Shown here: positions 52,794 through 61,196 of the stretch, one piece after another
How positions within the stretch are numbered: the stretch's first letter is position 1
How the letters are laid out: each line of letters begins with the position of its first letter
Source of the DNA: Fen-1254 sp963769605
GTDB lineage: Bacteria; Bacteroidota; Ignavibacteria; UBA10030
Reading direction: 5' to 3'
DNA length: 64,000 bases
NCBI GenBank assembly: GCA_963769605.1
Contig: CAVYML010000004.1
Coordinates: forward strand, 127,452 to 191,451
The notes under the pieces: model-generated
Told to the model about the DNA's origin: nothing
The model's database searches: none
What the model saw: only the letters and a program-made list of their open reading frames with translations
Made by a program: the position numbers and the translations under genes

Positions 52794-53072
52794 ATGCTTA
52801 TAGAGTTTGATTGGGATCAGTGGAACATCCAAAAAAATGAATCGAAACATGGAGTTTCCAAGCTGGAATCTGAAAGTCTATTTTTCGATGAAGATTTCGT
52901 CTTATATCCAGACGCTCAGCATTCTACTCCCAAAGAATCAAGGTATATTGCCTATGCGAAAGCCTATACACATCGCGTCTTGATGTGCGCATTCACGATT
53001 CGATCAAAAAAAATTAGAATTATTAGTGTTCGACCGGCGTCGAAGAAAGAGCGAGCTCTCTATGAAAAATAA
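52794..53072 (+). CDS. brnT: BrnT-type toxin
   Basis: A 92-residue protein with the BrnT pattern: FDWDQWNIQKNESKHGVS near the start (Asp, then N-x2-KHG), and RIISVRPASKKERALYE at the end. BrnT toxins are RelE-fold ribonucleases. The antitoxin gene follows with an 11-base overlap, which is the standard brnTA order. Confidence 0.88.
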   Translation: MLIEFDWDQWNIQKNESKHGVSKLESESLFFDEDFVLYPDAQHSTPKESRYIAYAKAYTHRVLMCAFTIRSKKIRIISVRPASKKERALYEK

Positions 53073-53337
53073 TAGTGAAATTCTTGTTTATGATAGACAT
53101 GAGACAACATCCTATATTGATCTGAAAAAAAGGATGAAATTAGCGGATATAGGCATCGAATTGCCTCCTGAAACACCGACGAGAGTATTGAGTTTGCGAG
53201 TGTCTACGACACTTCTCAATAAAATCAAGGCGTACGCAGGGCAGCATGATGTTCCATATTCTTCTGTTATAAAAATACTGCTTGCCGAAGGCATAGAATC
53301 AAAGCTTCAAAGCGCCGCACAAAGCAGAAAAAGATGA
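53062..53337 (+). CDS. BrnA/CopG-like antitoxin
   Basis: A 91-residue protein. The first 40 residues are a toxin-binding arm (YIDLKKRMKLADIGIELPPE). The second half is a ribbon-helix-helix domain (TRVLSLRVSTTLLNKIKAYAGQHDVPYSSVIKILLAEG). The frame opens at 53026, but ATG 53062 overlaps the brnT end and gives a normal antitoxin. It would repress the operon together with BrnT. Confidence 0.82.
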   Translation: MKNNSEILVYDRHETTSYIDLKKRMKLADIGIELPPETPTRVLSLRVSTTLLNKIKAYAGQHDVPYSSVIKILLAEGIESKLQSAAQSRKR

Positions 53338-53499
53338 GGGGAGAGGGGGGGGAAATTGCGAATTGCGAATTTCGAATTGAGGAAAATGGTGAAGTGATTG
53401 TTCAAGTTGCGACGTGTAATGCCCAATGCATGATGTTCAAGGTATAAAAATTTTCGTTATATTTATAGCGATGAAACAATACATCCGGGAATAAATGAT

Positions 53500-53541
53500 A
53501 TGATGGAGCGGCACGATATTCGATGGAAGAATGTACGATAG
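53500..53541 (+). pseudogene. Remnant of an HI0074-like gene start
   Basis: ATGATGGAG...CACGATATTCGATGGAA closely matches the first 30 bases of the intact gene at 56187, then hits TAG at 53539-53541. Nothing further downstream resembles the rest of that gene. It appears to be a short relic, or a shared upstream sequence, of a deleted toxin-antitoxin module. Confidence 0.35.
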
Positions 53542-53657
53542 AGGCGCATGTGCCTTCCGCCCAGAAGATGGCGGACAGGTCGGCGAAGAATATTGGAGTG
53601 GGGGAAAGAGAAAAGAACTCAAATATATCTTAATTTTGTTGTAAATTTTCATAAAAG

Positions 53658-53969
53658 ATGAAAATGAATAAAATTATTAAAAGTAAATTAAAAGAATTAA
53701 CTCAATTATGTAAGGATTACCAAGTTAGAACCTTACACATTTTTGGATCTGTGACGACAGATGAATTTAGCTCATCGAGTGATATTGATTTACTTATTAA
53801 ATTTGAGAACATAAATGTTGAACAATATACTAATAATTATTTCGAACTTCATTATCGTTTACAAGCTCTATTTGGACGAGAGATTGATTTATTAACAGAA
53901 AATTCTTTGTCCAACCCTTATTTTATTGAAAAGATTGAACAAACCAAAAAGCTTATTTATGCAGCTTGA
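53658..53969 (+). CDS. MntA-like nucleotidyltransferase antitoxin
   Basis: A 103-residue minimal nucleotidyltransferase with RTLHIFGSVTTDEFSSSSDIDLLIKF (GS and DxD) and REIDLLTENSL for the third carboxylate. It is the usual antitoxin of a HepT-type RNase and overlaps the HepT-like gene by 11 bases. The ATG start lies after an AT-rich region. Confidence 0.85.
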   Translation: MKMNKIIKSKLKELTQLCKDYQVRTLHIFGSVTTDEFSSSSDIDLLIKFENINVEQYTNNYFELHYRLQALFGREIDLLTENSLSNPYFIEKIEQTKKLIYAA

Positions 53970-54306
53970 GATTAAAAAACATCTTTTTGATATAAAAACT
54001 TCTATTGATTCGATAAATGAGTATTTGGGTGCCGATCGAAATTTCAATGATTACCAGGGTAATAAACTTTTAAGACGAGCTATAGAAAGAGAATTAGAAA
54101 TTATAGGTGAAGCTGCTGGTAAAATCTTGAAAATAGACCCAACTATTAATATCGAAAATGCAAGAAATTGTGGATTGCGAATTGTCAATTGCGGCTACAA
54201 TTTACAGTTCACCATTTACCATTTACTATTTACTGGTTTAAAACATGAAAATTGCAATTATTGGTACCGGATATGTCGGATTGGTTACGGGAACTTGTTT
54301 CGCTGA
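53959..54306 (+). pseudogene. HepT-like toxin truncated by repeat DNA
   Basis: From ATG 53959 the first 69 residues match HepT (DUF86): LFDIKTSIDSINEYLG, YQGNKLLRRAIERELEIIGEAAGKIL, then INIENAR. At this point the family has the R-x4-H-x-Y catalytic motif in the following 15-20 residues. Instead the DNA turns into heptamer repeats (RATTGCG, CAGTTYA and TTYACCA types in succession), and the frame runs into the UDP-glucose dehydrogenase gene. The RNase active site is therefore lost. Confidence 0.7.
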
Positions 54307-55564
54307 GACAGGTAATTCCGTTATATGTGTCGATATCGATCAGGAAAAATTGAAAAAATTGAGAAATGCGGAAGTTCCCATCTATGAACCGGGACTGGAT
54401 CTGCTTTTTCAGAGGAATATTAATAATAAACGATTGAGATTTATCGATGATCTTGAGTTTGCGGTTACAGAATCGAAAATTATTTTCCTCTGCCTTCCGA
54501 CACCGGAGGGCGAAGACGGGTCTGCGGATCTTCGTTATGTGCTCGGCGTTTCGGAACAAATTGGAAAGATTCTTGGAACGAAGGGACTTGATGAGTATAA
54601 AATTGTGGTCAATAAAAGCACCGTCCCGGTGGGGACTTCCACAAAGATACTGAAAGCTTTGCGTTCCAATGGGGCCGGGAATTTCGATATTGTTTCAAAT
54701 CCGGAATTCCTGAGGGAAGGTTATGCAATTGATGATTTTATGAAACCCGATCGTATCGTTATAGGTTCTGAAAGTCAAAAGGCCTTGGAAACGATGCGAA
54801 TATTATATGAACCTTTTGTTCGTCAGGGAAACCCTATTTTCGAAATGGATATAGCAAGCGCAGAAGTGACAAAGTACGCCTCCAATTCTTATTTAGCAAT
54901 GCGCATAACTTTTATGAACGAATTGGCCAATTATTGCGACAAAGTCGGCGCAGATGTGGAAATAATACGCAAGGGAATGGGCGCAGACAGCCGGATTGGA
55001 AAACGTTTTCTTTTTCCGGGCATAGGATACGGGGGTTCGTGTTTCCCCAAAGATGTGAAGGCTTTAATACAATCCGCCGCATCAACGGATTCGCCGTTAA
55101 CGATATTGACTAAAGTCGATGAGGTGAATAATAAGCAAAAACTCGTACTGACAAATAAAATATTGAAATATTTCGGGGATAAATTAGAGGGAAAGAAATT
55201 TGCAGTCTGGGGATTGGCGTTTAAACCGAATACCGACGATATGCGGGAAGCGTCGTCGATTCCGATTATCAATAAGCTACTCGAACATGGCGCCAGTATT
55301 TCGGCTTATGACCCTGTAGCAATGGAGGCCGGCAGGAAGATTTTTAAAGATAAAATCAATTTTTCGGATGATAATTATTCCGCTCTTGAAAATGCCGATG
55401 CACTTGTTGTTATAACGGAATGGAATGAATTCCGCAATGTGGATTTGCAAAAAATCCGGTCCCTCTTGCGCAAACCGCTTATCTTTGACGGCAGGAATAT
55501 CTACGACCCCAAGGCGATGAAAGAAGCAGGATTTACATATTTTGGGATTGGAAGGAAGGGGTAA
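54245..55564 (+). CDS. ugd: UDP-glucose 6-dehydrogenase
   Basis: A 439-residue NAD-dependent enzyme that oxidises UDP-glucose to UDP-glucuronate in two steps. IIGTGYVGLVTGTCFAETG binds NAD. C266 in GYGGSCFPKDVKAL is the catalytic thiol, and K210 in SAEVTKYASNSYLAMR and K269 are typical. FAVWGLAFKPNTDDMREASS marks the C-terminal domain. The motif set fits UDP-glucose more than UDP-N-acetylhexosamine dehydrogenases. The start ATG 54245 lies directly after a TTYACCA array. It supplies uronic acid to the polysaccharide. Confidence 0.93.
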   Translation: MKIAIIGTGYVGLVTGTCFAETGNSVICVDIDQEKLKKLRNAEVPIYEPGLDLLFQRNINNKRLRFIDDLEFAVTESKIIFLCLPTPEGEDGSADLRYVLGVSEQIGKILGTKGLDEYKIVVNKSTVPVGTSTKILKALRSNGAGNFDIVSNPEFLREGYAIDDFMKPDRIVIGSESQKALETMRILYEPFVRQGNPIFEMDIASAEVTKYASNSYLAMRITFMNELANYCDKVGADVEIIRKGMGADSRIGKRFLFPGIGYGGSCFPKDVKALIQSAASTDSPLTILTKVDEVNNKQKLVLTNKILKYFGDKLEGKKFAVWGLAFKPNTDDMREASSIPIINKLLEHGASISAYDPVAMEAGRKIFKDKINFSDDNYSALENADALVVITEWNEFRNVDLQKIRSLLRKPLIFDGRNIYDPKAMKEAGFTYFGIGRKG

Positions 55565-55574
55565 ATTGTCAATC

Positions 55575-55640
55575 GCAGCCGGAGGCCCATAAATGTTTTC
55601 ACGCGCAAGCGTGAAACAATATGGAGAACAGGGAATGGAG
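55575..55640. repeat. GCAGCCGG/TTCACGCGCAAGCGTGAA hairpin repeat
   Basis: This is a full copy of the 60-base repeat that also occurs near 50538, 52547 and 56963. The palindrome TTCACGCGCAAGCGTGAA is perfect. The repeat's last bases (GGAGAACAGGGAATGGAG) become the first unit of the adjacent 57-base tandem array. Confidence 0.7.
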
Positions 55641-55910
55641 AAAGAATTGCTGATTGACAATTGCGGATTGCGAATTGAAGAAGAACAGGGAATGGAGAAA
55701 GAATTGCTGATTGACAATTGCGGATTGCGAATTGAAGAAGAACAGGGAATGGAGAAAGAATTGCTGATTGACAATTGCGGATTGCGAATTGAAGAAGAAC
55801 AGGGAATGGAGAAAGAATTGTGGATTGACAATTGCGGATTGCGAATTGAAGAAGAACAGGGAATGGAGAAAGAATTGCTGATTGACAATTGCGGATTGCG
55901 AATTGAAGAA
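55626..55910. repeat. 57-bp tandem repeat, five copies
   Basis: Units starting GAACAGGGAATGGAGAAAG begin at 55626, 55683, 55740, 55797 and 55854, exactly 57 bases apart and nearly identical (one G for C in the fourth). Each contains CTGATTGACAATTGCGGATTG, so the array amplifies a RATTGCG stretch plus the end of the hairpin repeat. Because 57 is a multiple of three, reading frames on both strands stay open (a 19-residue repeat), but I do not consider these real genes. Fresh identity implies recent expansion. Confidence 0.85.
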
Positions 55911-55950
55911 GAAAAGGGAACAAACGCGGATTGGCCAAATTCTTGATTAT

Positions 55951-55974
55951 TGTAGCCGCGATGGTTCGTCGCGG
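55951..55974. repeat. TGTAGCCG palindromic repeat, short copy
   Basis: A 24-base copy (TGTAGCCGCGATGG, then TTCGTCGCGG) lies downstream of the tandem array. The rest of the gap to 56186 is unique and AT-rich, with no gene. Confidence 0.55.
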
Positions 55975-56186
55975 AAGTTTTTGATGTGAGTGCACCGACA
56001 CCGTCTCTATAGCTTCAAAAAATTTCCTCCAATCGATCTGAATAATGACAAAATAGCGCAAAAACGGCTATTTCTACGGCTGTCAATTGTTCGTTATTGT
56101 GAACGCGTCGATCTTTTGTCTAATTATCGCTATATTCATTGAAATAAATTAATCCATTTATAAAAAAACGATATTATGATGAGATC

Positions 56187-56594
56187 ATGATGGAGTCGAA
56201 CGATATTCGATGGAAACAACGGTTTCAGAATTTTGAAAAAACACTTGGTTATCTTGATCATGCTCTCAATATTGAAAAACCCGATGTAACTCAGCGGGCG
56301 GGTATAGTACAGTTCTTTGAATTGTCATATAAGCTTGCCTGGAAGGTGTTGAAAGATTACTTGGAAGGACAGGGATTTATGGATTTTGTCTCTCCGCGTG
56401 CCGTTATAAAAAAATCTTTTGAAATCGGACTCATCAGCAATGGTCATCAATGGCTCCAACTCCTGGATGACCGTAATTTGACTTCGCATACATATGATGA
56501 AACAAAAGCATTGGAAATAGATCGTCTCATCCGACAATATTATCACCCTCTCTTTCGAGCGCTTGCTGCAACATTCAAGGCGAAATATTCATGA
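56187..56594 (+). CDS. HI0074-family nucleotidyltransferase substrate-binding protein (HepT-like)
   Basis: A 135-residue four-helix protein. RFQNFEKTLGYLDHALN, GIVQFFELSYKLAWKVLKDYLEGQG and DDRNLTSHTYDE match the HI0074 family. The last motif is R-N-x3-H-x-Y, equivalent to the HEPN active site. It is paired with a minimal nucleotidyltransferase by a 4-base overlap. In this order (HEPN-like first) such pairs act as toxin-antitoxin or tRNA-modifying modules. Intact. Confidence 0.87.
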   Translation: MMESNDIRWKQRFQNFEKTLGYLDHALNIEKPDVTQRAGIVQFFELSYKLAWKVLKDYLEGQGFMDFVSPRAVIKKSFEIGLISNGHQWLQLLDDRNLTSHTYDETKALEIDRLIRQYYHPLFRALAATFKAKYS

Positions 56595-56902
56595 GCAGTC
56601 AATTTGGTCTATCAGAAGAGGATATTCGCATTATTCGTTTAGTGCTGTCTAAGCATCAAGAAGTAGAAGAGGCGCACATTTTGGGAAGCCGCGCAAAAGG
56701 GAATTTTAAGCAGGGCAGCGATGTTGATATTTCATTGAAAGGCAATAATCTTTCCGTTCATATTGCGGCTGCCATTCAGGAAGAGTTAAACGAGGAAACA
56801 CAGATGCCTTATCAGTTTGACGTTCTTTATTATGACAGCATTGAGAACGACGATTTACGAAAACATATAGATCGGGTAGGAATTGTTTTTTATAAAAAGT
56901 GA
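56591..56902 (+). CDS. MntA/HI0073-like minimal nucleotidyltransferase
   Basis: A 103-residue nucleotidyltransferase with EEAHILGSRAKGNFKQGSDVDISLKG (GSR and DxD) and the third carboxylate in QFDVLYYDSI. It starts at the ATGA junction with the HI0074-like gene. Expected role: nucleotide transfer to the HEPN-like partner, neutralising it. Confidence 0.87.
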   Translation: MSSQFGLSEEDIRIIRLVLSKHQEVEEAHILGSRAKGNFKQGSDVDISLKGNNLSVHIAAAIQEELNEETQMPYQFDVLYYDSIENDDLRKHIDRVGIVFYKK

Positions 56903-57135
56903 AAAATTAATATGAATCGCGGATTGAAGGGAGAATAAATTGCGGATTGTCAATTGCGGATTGCAGCCGGAGGCCCATAAATGTTTTCACGCGCAAGCGT
57001 GAATCAATATGGAGAACAAGGAACGGAGAAAGAAATTGAGAATTGAAAAGAAGAAGGGGAAAATCGCGGATTGCGGATTTTCAATTGACAATTGGCAATT
57101 AGAAATTCGCGATGCTTTTTTCAGGAAGTAGGAGT
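56903..57135. repeat. Hairpin repeat and RATTGCG heptamers
   Basis: A copy of the GCAGCCGG hairpin repeat lies at 56963-57028 with the perfect TTCACGCGCAAGCGTGAA core. RATTGCG units lie on both sides (56938-56962 and 57060-57105). No gene is seen before 57136. Confidence 0.65.
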
Positions 57136-57483
57136 ATGGATAGTCACGAATTGGAACAACGAACCAAGAACTTTTCAGTTAACGTCATACGATTTGTTGC
57201 CGCATTTCCAAAGAATAAAAAGGCAGATGTCCTGGGCTATCAGCTCTTAAAGTCGGCAACTTCTATCAGGACAAATTATAAAGAAGCTGTGCGAACAGAA
57301 TCAAAAGCCGAATTTTTTCTTAAAATTGGGTTGGTCGAGAAAGAAGCAAATGAAACAGGGCATTGGCTGGAATTGGTAAAAAAGACATTTGTAAAGAACG
57401 ACGAAGTTGTAGAATCACTCTCCAAAGAATGCCGTGAACTGCTCGCACTTATTTCTGCATCGGAAAAGGGGAAGGGGAGGTAG
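57136..57483 (+). CDS. Four-helix-bundle (23S rRNA intervening-sequence) protein
   Basis: A 115-residue protein from ATG 57136, preceded by TAGGAG. The motif YQLLKSATSIRTNYKEAVRTESKAEFFLKIG and the ending LVEKEANETGHWLELVKK are close to the copy at 50828, so the two are recent paralogues. Both start with a HELEQRTKNF-like segment. Function unknown. It is surrounded by repeats. Confidence 0.85.
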   Translation: MDSHELEQRTKNFSVNVIRFVAAFPKNKKADVLGYQLLKSATSIRTNYKEAVRTESKAEFFLKIGLVEKEANETGHWLELVKKTFVKNDEVVESLSKECRELLALISASEKGKGR

Positions 57484-57503
57484 GAATTGCCAATTGCGAA
57501 TTC

Positions 57504-57646
57504 TGTAGCCGCAACAGCTTGTCCCGAGAATATTGTTAAATATTATCGGGAGGTCGTCGCGGAAGTTTCCGACCCGCCTGAATGACTACCAACCCGCTGC
57601 GCATTTTGGCGGGCGTCAGCAGTCGGGCAGGCCGGTGTCGGCTACA
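57504..57646. repeat. TGTAGCCG...CGGCTACA palindromic element, long copy
   Basis: A 143-base element with both terminal motifs. It contains an AT-rich core (GAGAATATTGTTAAATATTA) and arms CCGACCCGCCTGAATGACT / AGTCGGGCAGGCCGG that pair around an inserted GCGGGCG block. It closely parallels the copies at 9284-9414 and 10682-10804. Confidence 0.65.
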
Positions 57647-57705
57647 GAGGGTCCTCACAAAAAGCATCCGACGTCATCGCCGTCGGTTGTAGAGGGATTT
57701 TTGCT

Positions 57706-60700
57706 TCACGATTCGAAATTCGCGATTTCTTCTACATATTCTTTACTGCCGTCATTAACCCAGGAATCCAATTGCGCGGGGTCTTTTAATTGCTGCCCGC
57801 GTATGCGCGGAACTACAACATACCCGCATTGAACGCCTGTCAATGCACTCATATCGCTCCATAATTTTTCAATCTGCGCAACAGGATAAATATCTTCCTG
57901 CCCGTGGCCCCATCGATATTTGACGTCTTTAATTGTAACATACGTCGGCATATATCGCGCGACTTTCCTTACTGCCTCGGTCAACTCCGCTTCCGATCTT
58001 GTAAAAAGATCGTTTCGTTCAAGTCCGAATATTTTCAGCAACTTATCTATATGAATCCATGTCGTCATGGTGTTGTAATAACTCAGTCCAAATTCATCTT
58101 CTTCACGCGGCTGCGCTAATCCTTCTAATAATCGGACTTTTCCGTTGATACGGGCCAACCCTCCGCCATGGTCTTCCATGCGCCTTGGTATTACTTCAAA
58201 TGTCAATGCATTTCCGGATGAAATATGGTAGTTGAATATTTCAGGTGAAAGACTCACTCCCAGCGTATCAATATTATGAAGAAGCAGATGCTGGATAGAA
58301 GGCGACTCTTGAAGCACACTTGAAAGAATTCCATTTCTGATTAAATTTGGAACTTCATACCAATGGCCGAGCGGCGTCAATCTTTGCAATGCTATATTAT
58401 CGGTATAATCGCTGGCCTCACCTTTAGTCTTTGCCCATTGTATCAATGTTTCATGCAGAGCATCGACAACCTTCTGCTTGTTCTCATCTAATTTTCCCTG
58501 GAGCATCTCTTCCCATAGGAATCGTAAATCGCGTTCAGTCGGTATAAAGCGCTGACCGATCGACTTTCCGGAAGAAAGATACACTCTTCCGCTAAATTGA
58601 TAATTATTCGTCTTTTCTAATTCCTTTTGGATCGAATTATGCGTCAGGTAGCTTGTTGCAATAATGAAGGGAATCGAAGTATGGATCATCCCGGATGTTT
58701 TTCTGTTTTTAGCAAGATGAATCTCTAAAAACGACCGATGCCTGCCGTTCATCGGAATAAATGGATTGATGGCTTTTATCACTCCAGCTCCTTTTGTCCA
58801 GCGGCTCCCGACACCGGCTGCCAGACAGAGCATGGCAATATTTCCATTTTGTAAAGCATGGATGCCTGTTTGATTCCTGTCATCCAGCGTGTTTGAAAAT
58901 ACAACATCCGAAGGAGACATGTCTTCTATAATCGTTTCCAGCGGCAGACGATTTCGGTTCAATCCGATTCCGCCTTTTCGCAGATCGTCCCGGATTTGTT
59001 CATGTTGAATCTGATCAAATCCATTTTCTTTTTTAATTTGTTCCGTTTCTTTATCCTGCTGCTTTTTCTCTGCGATCTCTGCCATACTGGAGTACTGAAA
59101 AACATTGCCAATGATGGAACGAAAAATAGGAAATGCCTCATTATGATGCGCTATGTTTAAGGAAAAAAGATCGATTTCAATTTTGCGCGAATCAGGAATA
59201 GTTTCAGAGTTCAATCGTGCCAATTGAGGGACCATGAATGCATAATACTTTTTGGGCATTAAAGCGGCGTTGTCGGTCAGAAGATGCGCACTGGTTCCTT
59301 GATTATTGATAGTAAAATCATACACGACCGGATCCATTGCAAAGGGAAGCGATTCCTCCATTTCTTGTTTTGTTTCCCGGAGGATATGCAACAGTCTGCT
59401 CTTTGCTTCTTCATAGATAACAGGGTCGACAAAAATTCCCATTCCGCCGCCGGACATTCCTCCAAGCATAAGAAATCCCCAATAATTTTCTTTGAATGTT
59501 TTTTTTGCCTTTTCGATGATATATTCCGTAAAATGCGTCGTGGCCCAGGGAATAATTGTTTTAATCGGATCCTCGAAATTACGGGCGGTCAGCGATGCTA
59601 ATTTCTTAATATCTCCGCTGCGCAGGGACCCGGCGATTTCATCGTAAATTGTATTGGCACGCTGCCGCGCATTCCACTCGCTGCTTGTTCGCAAGAGATA
59701 TTTTTCAGTTACCATCTCAAGAATCAGGCCGACGTTTGAAGCCATACCGCCATGCATAAGAATTAAAGAGGATGTAATTTTCTTTTCAAATTCGGGGTGA
59801 AGAGATTCATCTTTTAAAATAGTATGACGGGGAAGGAGGCATCCCCGGCTGACGGTATATTCTGTGTCCCCCGTGCGCGCAAGAACCCCTCCTATTGCTT
59901 TGATTCCCGGCCATACACCGCCTGAGTCCTGCCAGCCGCCGCCGGAACCTCCCAGCCATTCGCCGAGAATTGCACGTGAAGCAATGAGATCCCTTTCCTG
60001 TTCGGTCGGCGTTCCTTCTAATTGCCGTGTTTGCTGCGTGGCGCGCATAAGAAGAGTGATCATTGATGCCAGCAGGTTTGTAGAGACAGCTAAACGGGAT
60101 CCCTTTGGAATATCGTTTACCTTAGTTACAAGTTCGATTCCGAGCCCTGGGTATAATATTTTAGCTAAGATGTTTTTTATTGTAAAACGTGTTCCTTCGA
60201 ATGAAGGCGGAATAAAGCCTGACGCAATGAGAGCCGCTTTGAGCAAGCCGAGATAATCGTTTCCAAAATTAAAAAGGTCTGCCAGTTCGGATAAATCCTT
60301 GCTGTCATTAAGATCAAGTGAAGTTATCCGAATAACGGGCTCATCAATGATTCGCAGGTACGATTCGATGGGCGGTTTTATTTCTTTATCGCGCCCGAAG
60401 ACGCCTAAGTCCGCTGAAATGTTAATAACGCGCGCACCTTCAGGATAATCCATTCCCAAAAAGAATATATCCGACCAGCAGCTGTGCGTAAGATCGATCC
60501 GGACAGGTGTTCGTTCACAAAGGAGCGGATAAAGGTGAGTACTGCTTGAACATTTTAGAAGTTCCGGATGAATTTTTAACGGATGCTCATCAGGATGACC
60601 GACACGGAACATCCATCGATTACCTCTCGATGAACGGACGCTTTTCCGGACCTGATCGGCTAAAATTTGGAATGTATTTTGATGATATGCTTCAGCCAAA

Positions 60701-61041
60701 CAGCTCAGCAGGTTTTCATTAGATTCCCGGTCTGCCGATGCATGGAAAATCGACAGAGCTCTTTCATAATTTCGTTCTAAGAGATTTTTATAGCCTTCAA
60801 CCGGTATTTTGGATGTCGGTTGAATAGTTGTTGAATCCAATAAAAAAAACCGGTAGCCGGCGTAAAGAAAGATGGAAGCACGGACTTTTTCATAGAGATT
60901 TTGCGTCGACTTTCGGAAATCTTCCAATTCCATGAAAGATGACTTTAGCCGATCCTGTGAAAGCCCTTTGCACAATACGGGGAAAGGGATATCGCGGATT
61001 GCAGGATCCTGTGATGTGATAGTATTTATAAATAGATTCAT
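57706..61041 (-). CDS. Bifunctional GHMP sugar kinase / UDPGP-type nucleotidyltransferase fusion
   Basis: A 1,111-residue protein. Residues 177-192 (RTPVRIDL...SD) form the sugar-binding start of a GHMP kinase, 312-322 (PKGSRLAVSTN) is the ATP loop, GGSGGGWQDSGG (364-375) matches fucokinase-like members, and GGMSGGGMG (528-536) is the third motif. Residues 735-756 (AMLCLAAGVGSRWTKGAGV) begin a UTP-sugar pyrophosphorylase domain and HNIDTLGV near 905 supports it. It probably phosphorylates a free sugar at C1 and activates it to a nucleotide sugar. The domain order is the reverse of Bacteroides Fkp. Substrate unknown; L-fucose-like or heptose sugars are candidates. It lies beside a GalU-like gene on the same strand. 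Confidence 0.82.
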   Translation of the reverse strand: MNLFINTITSQDPAIRDIPFPVLCKGLSQDRLKSSFMELEDFRKSTQNLYEKVRASIFLYAGYRFFLLDSTTIQPTSKIPVEGYKNLLERNYERALSIFHASADRESNENLLSCLAEAYHQNTFQILADQVRKSVRSSRGNRWMFRVGHPDEHPLKIHPELLKCSSSTHLYPLLCERTPVRIDLTHSCWSDIFFLGMDYPEGARVINISADLGVFGRDKEIKPPIESYLRIIDEPVIRITSLDLNDSKDLSELADLFNFGNDYLGLLKAALIASGFIPPSFEGTRFTIKNILAKILYPGLGIELVTKVNDIPKGSRLAVSTNLLASMITLLMRATQQTRQLEGTPTEQERDLIASRAILGEWLGGSGGGWQDSGGVWPGIKAIGGVLARTGDTEYTVSRGCLLPRHTILKDESLHPEFEKKITSSLILMHGGMASNVGLILEMVTEKYLLRTSSEWNARQRANTIYDEIAGSLRSGDIKKLASLTARNFEDPIKTIIPWATTHFTEYIIEKAKKTFKENYWGFLMLGGMSGGGMGIFVDPVIYEEAKSRLLHILRETKQEMEESLPFAMDPVVYDFTINNQGTSAHLLTDNAALMPKKYYAFMVPQLARLNSETIPDSRKIEIDLFSLNIAHHNEAFPIFRSIIGNVFQYSSMAEIAEKKQQDKETEQIKKENGFDQIQHEQIRDDLRKGGIGLNRNRLPLETIIEDMSPSDVVFSNTLDDRNQTGIHALQNGNIAMLCLAAGVGSRWTKGAGVIKAINPFIPMNGRHRSFLEIHLAKNRKTSGMIHTSIPFIIATSYLTHNSIQKELEKTNNYQFSGRVYLSSGKSIGQRFIPTERDLRFLWEEMLQGKLDENKQKVVDALHETLIQWAKTKGEASDYTDNIALQRLTPLGHWYEVPNLIRNGILSSVLQESPSIQHLLLHNIDTLGVSLSPEIFNYHISSGNALTFEVIPRRMEDHGGGLARINGKVRLLEGLAQPREEDEFGLSYYNTMTTWIHIDKLLKIFGLERNDLFTRSEAELTEAVRKVARYMPTYVTIKDVKYRWGHGQEDIYPVAQIEKLWSDMSALTGVQCGYVVVPRIRGQQLKDPAQLDSWVNDGSKEYVEEIANFES

Positions 61042-61196
61042 GTTCTTAAAATTGCGAATTGCGGATTGTCAATTGTGAACTGCAATCTGCAGCCGCGACG
61101 GGTCGTCGCGGATGTTTTTAAATTCACATAAACTATTCCGACACCAACGGTGTCGGCTACAGTGGTTAGTCGCGGAAGCAATTTACCATTCCTAGT
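61042..61196. repeat. Palindromic element between the kinase-fusion and GalU-like genes
   Basis: 61088-61161 opens TGCAGCCGCGACGGG, closes CGGCTACA and contains CCGACACC/GGTGTCGG arms. It is flanked by RATTGCG-type and CAGTTYA/TTYACCA-type heptamers. It separates two genes that are probably one transcription unit, so it would be transcribed. Confidence 0.6.

Noticed and set aside
55626..55910. Possible CRISPR array
   Set aside because: The 57-bp units are directly tandem with no unique spacers, and no cas genes are present.
55593..55946. A 117-residue forward frame and two long reverse frames through the tandem array
   Set aside because: They exist because the 57-bp unit lacks stops and is a multiple of three. 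There is no ribosome binding site, and nothing resembles a protein family.
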